From an uncultured Verrucomicrobiales bacterium (GTDB lineage Bacteria > Verrucomicrobiota > Verrucomicrobiia > Verrucomicrobiales > Akkermansiaceae): DNA of 64,000 nucleotides. The DNA lies in assembly GCA_937905985.1 (NCBI GenBank), contig CALCWC010000152.1, forward strand, positions 1-64,000, in the 5' to 3' direction. This document shows positions 1 to 7,109 of the stretch, in pieces (within the stretch, counting starts at the first letter, position 1; each line of letters begins with the position of its first letter). Position numbers and translations under genes: made by a program. Below the pieces are notes generated by a model. That model was not told where the DNA came from, searched no databases, and was given only the letters and a program-made list of their open reading frames with translations.

Positions 1-154
1 TTTTTTTGAAAAAAAATTCACATTGAACTCGATTTTCTTCTCGCGATTGTTGTAATTCGCCAAAATGCAATATCTTACAGCTTTAACTTTTTTTGACGTT
101 TTTTTCGTCCAATTGACTTCAGACCTCACTTTGTCTCGAAAGGCACCCCCTCTA

Positions 155-295
155 CCTCCTCTGCGGGGCGGTTGAGGAGGGCAAGGCCGTGCAAGTCGAC
201 TGGATGGGCCGATGCCGGCCCTGAAACCCAGTTTTCTGGTTTCAGCAGACCACACCCCGCAACCATGCGGGTTAGCGCTCCACTACTGGAGCGCT
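155..295. other. Array of five consecutive GC-rich hairpins
   Basis: Five perfect or near-perfect stem-loops follow each other with almost no gap: 155-161/174-180, 206-211/216-221 with an ATGC loop, 221-226/240-245 with an inner CCAG/CTGG stem, 256-261/266-271, and 274-282/287-295 with a CTAC loop. No protein-like reading frame covers them. The block lies just beyond the stop codon of the symporter, separated by one AT-rich repeat. It may be a small RNA, the 3' end of a transcript from outside the window, or a palindromic repeat cluster. The strand is unknown and there is no clear T-run after any stem. Bases 1-154 are AT-rich with several T-runs and contain no gene I can support. Confidence 0.5.
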
Positions 296-307
296 ATGGG
301 ATGGCAA

Positions 308-325
308 TAATCGTCAATTGTACAT
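308..325. repeat. AT-rich intergenic repeat copy
   Basis: The segment AATCGTCAATTGTA matches the core of a repeat found at several gene ends in this window (near 35.7, 42.2, 43.3, 50.7 and 53.6 kb). It begins directly after the stop codon of the symporter on the minus strand. Confidence 0.5.
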
Positions 326-1819
326 TCATCGATCTTTCCGTCGGTTGTCGAGAGAGGTGCAGACGAGACCCAGGACGAGCACTACGGCGCTGAGCACCAT
401 GCCGACCACCACGGGCAGCATGTCGTGGATGTCCTTGGGAGTGATGCCGGAGCCCTCCGCCAGCCAATTCACGAGCGCGGCATCCTGTGGTACGGGCAGG
501 ACGCACAGCGAACCCAGCGTGGCGATAATCATGGATGCCACCACCCAGCGCGCGGAGATGTAGCTGCGCAGGGTCTTGCGGTTCAGGAAGATGGCCAGCG
601 TGAGGGGGAACACCACGCCACCGCCGCGAAGCGCCATGGACAGGTAGTTGAGCCACAGGCTGGAACCCTGCCAGTTCACCAGGCAGAACGTGGCTACCAG
701 AATGGCCACCACCACCATGCCGATGCGGTTGGTGAGCATGATGGCTCGGTCCGATTTCACGCCTACAAGGTCGCCGATGATATCGCGCGAGAACATGGTG
801 CTCACCGAAAGCGCCTGCACGGCGGCGGAGCTGATGATGCAGAGTGCAATGCCGCCCAGCGCAATGCCGCCCACCCAGGCGGGAACCACCGCGCCGTCCA
901 GCAGGAACATCGGCAGCACCAGGGATGCCTTCGCCGGCGTCTCCAGCATTTCCGGGTGGTGCGCACCCATGTACATGCCGATGAAGCAGGCCATGAGACC
1001 CACGGGAATGGTGAACAGGGCGCCGAGGTAGGCGCCGCGGGAGGCGGTGGCCGCGTTGGAGGCGGAGTAGAGCCCCTGGATGTACATCTGCGCGGTGACG
1101 GTGCCCACCACGGTGGCAGCAATGTAGCTGAAGCCGTACATGCCGCCCTTGCAGAACACGCCCTTCTCCGCGAACATGGAGGACATGCCGTTCCACACGG
1201 AGGAACCGTCATGGTAGTTGTACAGGGCGATGAATGTGGCGGCGAGCAGGGCGGTGAAGAGCACGGCCACCTTCAGCACGCCGCTGAAGCTGGAACCCTT
1301 TTGCCCGCCGAAGGTGATGTACGCCACCATGAGCAGCACCAGGATGCACGCGCCCAGCACGGGCGGCACCCCCAGCAGCGAGCATATCATGTGCGAGCCG
1401 GGCAGCACGCTGCCGGAGCAGGCGAAGAAGATGCCGCAGCAGGTGATGACGCTCGCCACCGGCGCCGCAATCTTGCCGTAGTTCAATCCCAGGAATTGCG
1501 GCACGGTCTCCAGCTCGCTCTCACGCAGCTTGCGCGCGTAGAACAATCCCATCAGGATCATGCCAATGCCCATGCCGAGCGTGAAGTACCACGCCACCAT
1601 GCCGTTGTACGCGGCGGTGGTGGCCGTGCCCACGGTGGCGGCGCCGCCCAGGGCGGAACCCGCGAAGGCACCCGCTATCATCACCGGGCCCGACTTGCGC
1701 CCCGCCAGGCTGAAGCCCGCGGCACCCGTCTGCTTGCCGGCATACAAAATGCCTGCCACGATCACCACCAGGATGGTCAGTAGCAGGCATATCCAATGAG
1801 TTGTCGTAATCTCTGCCAT
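326..1819 (-). CDS. Sodium/solute symporter (SSS family)
   Basis: This 497-residue inner-membrane protein has about 13 hydrophobic segments and the alternating small-residue helices of the sodium:solute symporter family (sodium-coupled uptake of a small solute). Substrate cannot be told from sequence. Typical SSS features include the Gly/Ala-rich first core helices around residues 30-70 and the charged loop after the second helix. I chose the ATG at 1819, which gives an N-terminus beginning MAEITTTH followed by a membrane segment; the 72 codons upstream are open but encode a Trp/Arg-rich stretch overlapping rimO and look non-coding. It lies 16 bases after rimO on the same strand and may be cotranscribed with it. 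Confidence 0.88.
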   Translation of the reverse strand: MAEITTTHWICLLLTILVVIVAGILYAGKQTGAAGFSLAGRKSGPVMIAGAFAGSALGGAATVGTATTAAYNGMVAWYFTLGMGIGMILMGLFYARKLRESELETVPQFLGLNYGKIAAPVASVITCCGIFFACSGSVLPGSHMICSLLGVPPVLGACILVLLMVAYITFGGQKGSSFSGVLKVAVLFTALLAATFIALYNYHDGSSVWNGMSSMFAEKGVFCKGGMYGFSYIAATVVGTVTAQMYIQGLYSASNAATASRGAYLGALFTIPVGLMACFIGMYMGAHHPEMLETPAKASLVLPMFLLDGAVVPAWVGGIALGGIALCIISSAAVQALSVSTMFSRDIIGDLVGVKSDRAIMLTNRIGMVVVAILVATFCLVNWQGSSLWLNYLSMALRGGGVVFPLTLAIFLNRKTLRSYISARWVVASMIIATLGSLCVLPVPQDAALVNWLAEGSGITPKDIHDMLPVVVGMVLSAVVLVLGLVCTSLDNRRKDR

Positions 1820-1835
1820 AATATGGAAAAAAACT

Positions 1836-3164
1836 TCAATCTTCCGTGGCGGCTCCCTTGGCGAACAGCTCGTACGCGATGGAATCTTCAATTTCCACTT
1901 CCGCGAACTCGCCCACCGGAAGGGCCGGGTCCACATGGATGGCCGCATCCACATCCGGCGCATCCCATGGCCCGCGCGCCAAACCGGGCGCATCCACCAG
2001 CACCCGCAGGCGCTTCCCCACCAGGTTCTGCCCAATGTCGTCCGCTATTCCCGCCATCAGCATGGAAAGCTCGTTGGCGCGGCGCTTCTTGGTGGCGTGG
2101 TGCACCTGGCCGGGCATCTTGGCGGCAAGCGTCCCCTCCTCTCGGGAGTAAGGGAACACGCCCGCGCGCTCAAAGCGGAACTCGCGGATGAAGTCGCGCA
2201 GCTCGGCGTGGTCCTCCTCGGTCTCGCCGGGCAGGCCGCTGATGAAGGTGGTGCGGATGCCGATTCCCGGCACGTCTTTGCGGAGGTCGCGCAGCAGGCG
2301 GCGGATGTACTCCCCGTCCGTCTTGCGCCTCATGGACTCCAACAGGTGGTCGGAGATGTGCTGCAGCGGGATGTCCACGTACTTCACCACCTTCTCGCAC
2401 TCGGCGAAGGCATCGATGAGCTCGCGGTTCCAGTGTGCGGGGTGCGTGTAGAGCACGCGCACCCAGAAATCACCCGGCAGCGCGTTGATGGCGCGCAGCA
2501 GGCCTGCCAGGGAATCCCCGTTGCCGGCGTCCACGCCGTAGTAGGTGGTGTCCTGGGCAATGAGGTTGATTTCCTTTACGCCCTGCTTGAGCCAGTGGCG
2601 GATTTCCTTGAGAATGTTCTGCACGGAGCGGCTGCGGTGGCCGCCGCGGATGCGCGGGATGGCGCAGTACGCGCAGGCGTGGTTGCAGCCCTCCGCTATC
2701 TTCACATACGCGTAGTGCGGCGGGGATATCAGCGCACGCGGCTGGCCGAAGTCCGGCACCAGCTTGGACACCTTGGTGGTGTACACCTTCTCCTGCTTGC
2801 CCGCCTGGCATGCGGCGGCTATCTCTGCAATCTCGCCGATGCGGTCCACGCCGATGAAGCAGTCCGCCTCCGGGATGAGCTTGGGCAGCTGTGCCGCGTA
2901 GCGCTGCGATAGGCAGCCCGCCACCAGGATTTTCTGGCCGGCGGGGGTGTCGCCGCCTTCCCGCGCACGCACGGCATCGAAGATGGTGTCGATGGCCTCC
3001 TGCTTGGCAGGATCAATGAACGCGCAGGTGTTGATGACCAGGATATCAGCCTTGTTCCTGGAAACCTCCCGGTACCCGGCCTCCTTCAGGATGCCGGCCA
3101 TGATTTCAGAGTCCACTTGGTTCTTTGCGCAACCAAGGGAAACCAGTGTAAATCGTTTCCCCAC
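1836..3164 (-). CDS. rimO: Ribosomal protein S12 methylthiotransferase RimO
   Basis: RimO is a radical-SAM enzyme that adds a methylthio group to a conserved Asp of ribosomal protein S12. The 442-residue length and domain order fit the family. The N-terminal UPF0004 domain starts GKRFTLVSLGCAKNQVDSE and carries three cluster Cys. The radical-SAM core follows with the CxxxCxxC motif in GCNHACAYCAIPRIRG near residue 160, and a C-terminal TRAM domain ends the protein. The start codon is GTG at 3164; a GAGG lies a few bases upstream, one of the few SD-like sequences here. The symporter gene follows 16 bases downstream. Confidence 0.95.
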   Translation of the reverse strand: MGKRFTLVSLGCAKNQVDSEIMAGILKEAGYREVSRNKADILVINTCAFIDPAKQEAIDTIFDAVRAREGGDTPAGQKILVAGCLSQRYAAQLPKLIPEADCFIGVDRIGEIAEIAAACQAGKQEKVYTTKVSKLVPDFGQPRALISPPHYAYVKIAEGCNHACAYCAIPRIRGGHRSRSVQNILKEIRHWLKQGVKEINLIAQDTTYYGVDAGNGDSLAGLLRAINALPGDFWVRVLYTHPAHWNRELIDAFAECEKVVKYVDIPLQHISDHLLESMRRKTDGEYIRRLLRDLRKDVPGIGIRTTFISGLPGETEEDHAELRDFIREFRFERAGVFPYSREEGTLAAKMPGQVHHATKKRRANELSMLMAGIADDIGQNLVGKRLRVLVDAPGLARGPWDAPDVDAAIHVDPALPVGEFAEVEIEDSIAYELFAKGAATED

Positions 3165-3281
3165 GGCCTCATCCTAACATTTCCCCGCGCTTCCGTGAAG
3201 CCTATTCACCCGCCTGCTGAAAAATTCTTTCCCATTCCTTTCCCGTTTCACTGAAACCCGCCTGCATGCCGCCCTGCATTC

Positions 3282-3310
3282 TTGACTTTTAGCCCCATTT
3301 GTGGTATAGA
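3282..3310 (+). promoter_or_regulatory. Candidate sigma70 promoter
   Basis: TTGACT and TATAGA are separated by 17 bases, and the -10 box is preceded by TGTGG. It points away from rimO into a gene-free interval with only a possible 18-codon ORF (3334-3390). The 3165-3488 interval otherwise holds the infC terminator and a short TAGTACC tandem repeat at about 3464-3484. Confidence 0.5.
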
Positions 3311-3333
3311 TTACCTTTCCTTCCCGCACATCC

Positions 3334-3390
3334 ATGAAGCGCTGTCTCGTTACCATGCTGGTTCATATAACGATGGGGAATTCGTGGTAA
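3334..3390 (+). CDS. Possible 18-residue small protein
   Basis: An ATG-started frame of 18 codons encodes MKRCLVTMLVHITMGNSW and ends at TAA. It begins about 24 bases after a good promoter (3282-3310). The middle is hydrophobic, as in some small membrane peptides or leader peptides. It is followed by the hairpin at 3420-3450. There is no Shine-Dalgarno sequence, but that is normal here. The length is too short for coding statistics to help, so the promoter is the main support. Confidence 0.22.
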   Translation: MKRCLVTMLVHITMGNSW

Positions 3391-3409
3391 AGCCCCCCAC
3401 CCCTGTGGA

Positions 3410-3450
3410 AGCACAAAACAAGCCCGGCTGGCAACACGCCAGACGGGCTT
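3410..3450 (-). terminator. Rho-independent terminator of infC
   Basis: AAGCCCG and CTGGC arms (3438-3450 and 3420-3432) form an 11-12 bp stem with a short loop. On the minus strand it is followed by TGTTTTGT. It lies 40-70 bases after the infC stop codon. Confidence 0.7.
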
Positions 3451-3488
3451 AAGTATTAAATAGTACTTAGTACCTAGTACCTAGTCAA

Positions 3489-4193
3489 TCATTCGTCGTC
3501 GTCCTGGGCGTCGAATTCTTCGGATTCGGTATCGAAGTTTTCGTCCTCGTACTTCTTGAACTTTTTGACGCGCTGGCCGGCGGGCAGGGGAGCCAGAACC
3601 ATGGTGACGGTGTTGCCTGCCAGCTTGGCGGGCTGGTCCACCTGGCCCATGGTCTTCATGTCCTCCACCACCTTGGCCATCATCTCCAGGCCCAGCTCCT
3701 TGTGCGCGTTTTCGCGGGCGCGGAAGCGCAGCTGGAAACGCACTTTGTGGCCGTGGTCCAGGAACTGTTCCGTGCGGCCCATCTTGACGTTGTAGTCGTT
3801 GACGTCCGTTCCGACGCGGAGCTTGACCTCCTTGAGGCGTGTCGTCTTGGCCTTGTTGCCCTTTTGGAGCTTGGCCTGCATGTACTTGTACTTGCCGTAG
3901 TCAATCAGGCGGCAGACGGGAGGGTCTGCATTGGGGGCAACCTCAACGAGGTCGAGCCCGATTTCCTTGGCCTTGGCGAGGGCGTCACGCGTTTGCATGA
4001 TGCCGAGCTGGTCTCCCTTGGCGGTGACAACCCGCACTTTGGGGGCGCGGATGCGGTCGTTGACGCGCACCTGCGGTGTTTTTGCATTCCGGTCTCGGTT
4101 GTTGCGATTATTGTTGCCGGCCGGCTTGTTGGGTCGTGGTGGTAGTGGCACGTGGAGTGTTGTTGTTGTTTCTTTGTTTACCGCCGGGCGCAT
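3489..4193 (-). CDS. infC: Translation initiation factor IF-3
   Basis: IF-3 binds the 30S subunit, discriminates start codons and prevents subunit joining. The core from about residue 42 (VRVNDRIRAPKVRVV) to about 212 matches the family, including GLDLVEVAPNADPPVCRLIDYGKYKY and the KEVKLR region at the start of the C-domain. Unusual extensions flank it: an Asn/Arg/Pro-rich N-terminal tail of about 40 residues and an acidic C-tail ending DAQDDDE. The ATG at 4193 opens the longest frame but falls inside a strong hairpin; an in-frame GTG (codon 15) or another non-ATG codon is possible, as infC often uses rare starts. It follows thrS by 38 bases in one operon. Confidence 0.93.
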   Translation of the reverse strand: MRPAVNKETTTTLHVPLPPRPNKPAGNNNRNNRDRNAKTPQVRVNDRIRAPKVRVVTAKGDQLGIMQTRDALAKAKEIGLDLVEVAPNADPPVCRLIDYGKYKYMQAKLQKGNKAKTTRLKEVKLRVGTDVNDYNVKMGRTEQFLDHGHKVRFQLRFRARENAHKELGLEMMAKVVEDMKTMGQVDQPAKLAGNTVTMVLAPLPAGQRVKKFKKYEDENFDTESEEFDAQDDDE

Positions 4194-4219
4194 GGGCAGG
4201 TTGCCTGTGCGCCCGGCGG
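4181..4219 (-). promoter_or_regulatory. Hairpin over the infC start codon
   Basis: An 11-bp perfect GC stem (4181-4191 paired with 4209-4219) encloses a 17-base loop with a further CAGG/CCTG pairing. The annotated infC ATG (4193-4191) sits at the loop-stem junction. No T-run follows on the minus strand, so it is unlikely to be a terminator. Sequestering the start codon would fit the translational autocontrol known for infC in other bacteria. Confidence 0.5.
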
Positions 4220-4231
4220 CAAAGGGGTTCG

Positions 4232-6169
4232 TCAGCCCTGCTGTGCGGGGGGTGTGTCTTTCTTGACGGGTTGAAGCAGCGGGCGGATGCGGCGGTTGCG
4301 GATCTCGTCCAGGATGGCTGCCACAAAGGCATCCACGTCCATAGGCCCGAGGTCGTCCAAATCGCGGTGGCGCACGGCCACCTTCTCCTCTTCCGCCTCA
4401 CGCTGGCCGACCACGAGCATGTAGGGCACGCGGTCCAGGCGGGCGTTGCGGATCTTGGCGCCGATTTTGTCGGGCGCGTCGTCGAGCGTGACGCGAATGC
4501 CCTCTGCGGCGAGTCGCTGGCGGAGGGTGGCGGAGTAGGCGGCCACCTTCTCGGAGATGGGCAGGATGCGCACCTGCTCCGGGGCGAGCCAGGTGGGGAA
4601 CTTGCCGGCGAAGTGCTCGATGAGCAGGCCGGTGAAGCGCTCCATGGAGCCGAACGGCGCACGGTGAATCATCACGGGGTGGTGGTTCTGGTTGTCCGCG
4701 CCCGTGTACACCAGCTTGAAGCGGTACGGCAGGTTGTAGTCCACCTGCACGGTGCCGAGCTGCCAGTCGCGGCCGATGACATCACGCACGATGAAGTCGA
4801 TCTTCGGGCCGTAGAAGGCGGCCTCGTTCTCCGCGGCGGTGTACTCGAAGCCCTCTTCGGAGAGAGCCTCGCGCAGGGCCTGCTCGGAGTTCTTCCACTT
4901 GTCGATGGAGCCCACGTACTTGGGATCGGTGTACTCCTTGTCGCGCAGGGAGAGGCGCACGCGGAAATCCTTCATCTCCAGGGTGCCGAGGATGTGCTTG
5001 ACGATGCCGATGCACTGCTGCACCTCCGCCTTCACCTGGTCCGGGCGGCAGAAGATGTGGGCGTCGTCCTGGGTGAATCCGCGCACGCGGGTCATGCCGC
5101 CCAGCTCGCCGCTCTGCTCCCAGCGGTACACGGTGCCGAATTCCGCCAGGCGGATGGGCAGGTCGCGGTAGGAGTGCGGGTCGTTCGCGTAGATGCGGAT
5201 GTGGTGCGGGCAGTTCATGGGCTTGAGCATGAACCCGCTGATGACGTGGGTGTCAAGCGAGTTGAACAGGTCCGCGCACGTGGCGTTCTCGTCGCGCAGC
5301 TTCTTGAAGTCGTCCGGGTCCGGGATGGGCGGGAACTGGCTCTCCTTGTAGTGGTCCCAGTGGCCGCTGGTCATGTACAGATCCAGCTTGCCGATGTGCG
5401 GGGTGTACACCTGGGAGTAGCCGATGCGGTCCAGCTCCTCGGTGATGAAGGTTTGCAGCTCGCGGCGGATGATGGCTCCCTTGGGCTTCCACAGCACCAG
5501 GCCCTGGCCCACCATTTCGTCGATGGCGAACAGTCCCATCTCGCGCCCAAGGCGTCGGTGGTCGCGCTTGCGCGCTTCCTCCAGGCGTGCCAAGTGCTCG
5601 TCCAGCTGGGTGCGGTTGGGAAAGCAGGTGCCGTAGATGCGCTGAAGGCGCGGGCCGTTGGCGTCTCCCTGGTAGTAGGCGGAGGCCACGCTCATGACCT
5701 TGAAGGCCTTGCAGTTGCCGGTGCGCCCCACGTGCGGGCCGGCGCAAAGGTCCGTGAAGTCGCCGTTGCGGTAGATGGAGATTTCCTCGCCCTCCGGAAT
5801 GCGGTTCAGGAGGTCCACCTTGAACTTGGAGGGCACGTTGCGCGGCCCCACGGAGCCCAGCTCGCCGCTCAGGGCCATCTTCATGGCCTCGTCGCGGGTG
5901 ATGGTTGTTCGCTCGAAAGTCTGGTTCTCCTTGACCACTTTCTTCATCTCAGCCTCGATGAGCTCGAATTCGGCTGTGGAGATGTTGTGGTCAAGCTCGA
6001 TGTCATAGTAGAAGCCGTTTTCCACGGCGGGGCCGGCGGCAAGCTGCGCCTGCGGCCAGATGCGGCAAATGGCGGTGGCCAGGACGTGTGCGCACGAGTG
6101 GCGCAGACGCTCCAGGTCAGATGCCTGATTGCGCTCTTCCAGTGTCTTTCGTTCTTTCTGTTCCGACAT
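4232..6169 (-). CDS. thrS: Threonine-tRNA ligase, TGS-less form
   Basis: ThrRS charges tRNA-Thr and edits mis-charged Ser. The protein has 645 residues. It opens almost directly with the editing domain: RHSCAHVLA supplies the first HxxxH pair and TDLCAGPHV the distal Cys/His. The class II catalytic core follows, with motif 2 around YRWEQSGELGGMTRVRGFTQDDAH, the zinc Cys in LKPMNCPHH, and motif 3 near APFGSMERF. An anticodon-binding domain and a Lys/Pro-rich tail end it. The usual N-terminal TGS domain (about 60 residues) is absent. I chose ATG 6169 because the promoter's -10 lies at 6189-6194, upstream of this ATG but downstream of the longer ORF start. infC follows. Confidence 0.95.
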   Translation of the reverse strand: MSEQKERKTLEERNQASDLERLRHSCAHVLATAICRIWPQAQLAAGPAVENGFYYDIELDHNISTAEFELIEAEMKKVVKENQTFERTTITRDEAMKMALSGELGSVGPRNVPSKFKVDLLNRIPEGEEISIYRNGDFTDLCAGPHVGRTGNCKAFKVMSVASAYYQGDANGPRLQRIYGTCFPNRTQLDEHLARLEEARKRDHRRLGREMGLFAIDEMVGQGLVLWKPKGAIIRRELQTFITEELDRIGYSQVYTPHIGKLDLYMTSGHWDHYKESQFPPIPDPDDFKKLRDENATCADLFNSLDTHVISGFMLKPMNCPHHIRIYANDPHSYRDLPIRLAEFGTVYRWEQSGELGGMTRVRGFTQDDAHIFCRPDQVKAEVQQCIGIVKHILGTLEMKDFRVRLSLRDKEYTDPKYVGSIDKWKNSEQALREALSEEGFEYTAAENEAAFYGPKIDFIVRDVIGRDWQLGTVQVDYNLPYRFKLVYTGADNQNHHPVMIHRAPFGSMERFTGLLIEHFAGKFPTWLAPEQVRILPISEKVAAYSATLRQRLAAEGIRVTLDDAPDKIGAKIRNARLDRVPYMLVVGQREAEEEKVAVRHRDLDDLGPMDVDAFVAAILDEIRNRRIRPLLQPVKKDTPPAQQG

Positions 6170-6188
6170 ATCAGAGTGGTGAAACCCT

Positions 6189-6217
6189 ACTATCCCCCAT
6201 ATTTCCGCGTTTTTCAA
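6189..6217 (-). promoter_or_regulatory. thrS-infC promoter
   Basis: Reading the minus strand, TTGAAA (6217-6212) and GATAGT (6194-6189) are 17 bases apart. Transcription would start about 12 bases before the thrS ATG at 6169, giving a very short leader and ruling out the in-frame ATG at 6217. Confidence 0.6.
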
Positions 6218-6283
6218 GCCAAATCAGCGGAAAAGGGGCAAAAAATGTGGTTTTCAGGGCATGGTGGGGATGATGGCGCGGCG

Positions 6284-6658
6284 TTACTCCGTGCGGCCGT
6301 AGTCGTCGTTGAAGCGCTCGATGTCCTCCTCGCTGAGTATCTCGCCCAGCTGGATTTCAATGAGGCAGAGCGGCTCTGCCGTCTCGTTGCTCAGGCGGTG
6401 GATGTTGCCGCAGGGGATGCTGGCGGACTCGCCCACGCCCAGATGCGTAACGGTGTCCTCACAGCGCACGGTGGCGGTGCCGTTGATGACAATCCAGCGT
6501 TCCGAGCGGAATTTGTGGCGCTGCAGGGAGATACGGCTGTATGGATTGAGGTAGAGTTTCTTCACCACGACGTTGGGCTGGATGTCCAGCACGCGCCACA
6601 GTCCCCAGGGACGCTCTCCGGCTTCCCCCACGCGGTAGGTATGGAATGATGGTTGCAT
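6284..6658 (-). CDS. Cupin, mannose-6-phosphate isomerase-like
   Basis: This 124-residue single cupin domain resembles the C-terminal cupin of type II mannose-6-phosphate isomerase/GDP-mannose pyrophosphorylase. It has the family start ERPWGLWRVLD, the metal-binding stretch SRISLQRHKFRSERWIVINGTA, and the later IPCGNIHRLSNETAEPLCLIEIQLG with a second His and Glu. It is the third gene of a tight minus-strand set after two nucleotidyltransferase genes (gap of 12 bases). A role in making an activated sugar for surface glycan is the natural inference. The exact reaction is not evident; a standalone cupin could be an isomerase or an epimerase accessory. Confidence 0.8.
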   Translation of the reverse strand: MQPSFHTYRVGEAGERPWGLWRVLDIQPNVVVKKLYLNPYSRISLQRHKFRSERWIVINGTATVRCEDTVTHLGVGESASIPCGNIHRLSNETAEPLCLIEIQLGEILSEEDIERFNDDYGRTE

Positions 6659-6670
6659 GGGTGAGAACTG

Positions 6671-7090
6671 TTATTTGCCCAGCGTGCCGCGGATGGACGT
6701 GGTGGAGCGGGTGGGCAGGTCGCCGTGCGGTATGCGCTTGCTGGTGACGTACTTGATGCCCTTGGATTCCACAAAGGCCTTCTTCTCGTCGTTGGTGCCG
6801 TCCGCGTTCACAAAGAAGATGTCCGGCTTCACCTCGTCCAGCAGCGGTGCAAAATCCAGTATCTGCCCGGTGGCCGGGCCTATGTAGACTTTCTTGACGT
6901 ACTTGATGGCCTCCAGCATGTACTTGCGCTCCTGCTCGTTGTACATGGTCTTGCGGTTCTTGAGAGCCATCACGGTGGCGTCGGAACCCAGGGATACGTA
7001 CACGTCGCCGTAGGTGGCGGCTTCCTCCAGGAACGCGATGTGTCCGCTATGCAGCACATCGAAACAACCGGAAACAAAGACTTTCGGCAT
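6671..7090 (-). CDS. HIGH-type nucleotidyltransferase (cytidylyltransferase-like)
   Basis: This protein has 139 residues and a single nucleotidyltransferase fold. The active-site motif is SGCFDVLHSGHIAFL (HxGH) at residues 7-21. A C-terminal RSTTSIR matches the second nucleotide-binding signature of glycerol-3-phosphate cytidylyltransferase and heptose-phosphate adenylyltransferase relatives. It would transfer a nucleotide to a phosphorylated sugar or polyol. Downstream of the fused nucleotidyltransferase-kinase gene (gap of 19 bases) and upstream of the cupin gene, it probably acts in the same nucleotide-sugar pathway. Which nucleotide and sugar are used cannot be read from the sequence. Confidence 0.85.
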   Translation of the reverse strand: MPKVFVSGCFDVLHSGHIAFLEEAATYGDVYVSLGSDATVMALKNRKTMYNEQERKYMLEAIKYVKKVYIGPATGQILDFAPLLDEVKPDIFFVNADGTNDEKKAFVESKGIKYVTSKRIPHGDLPTRSTTSIRGTLGK

Positions 7091-7109
7091 GGTGGTGGGA
7101 AAGTGTGGG

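Noticed and set aside
4076..6649. 857-codon plus-strand frame opposite thrS and infC
   Set aside because: Shadow of thrS/infC caused by GC-rich third positions; it crosses two promoters and has no recognisable domain.
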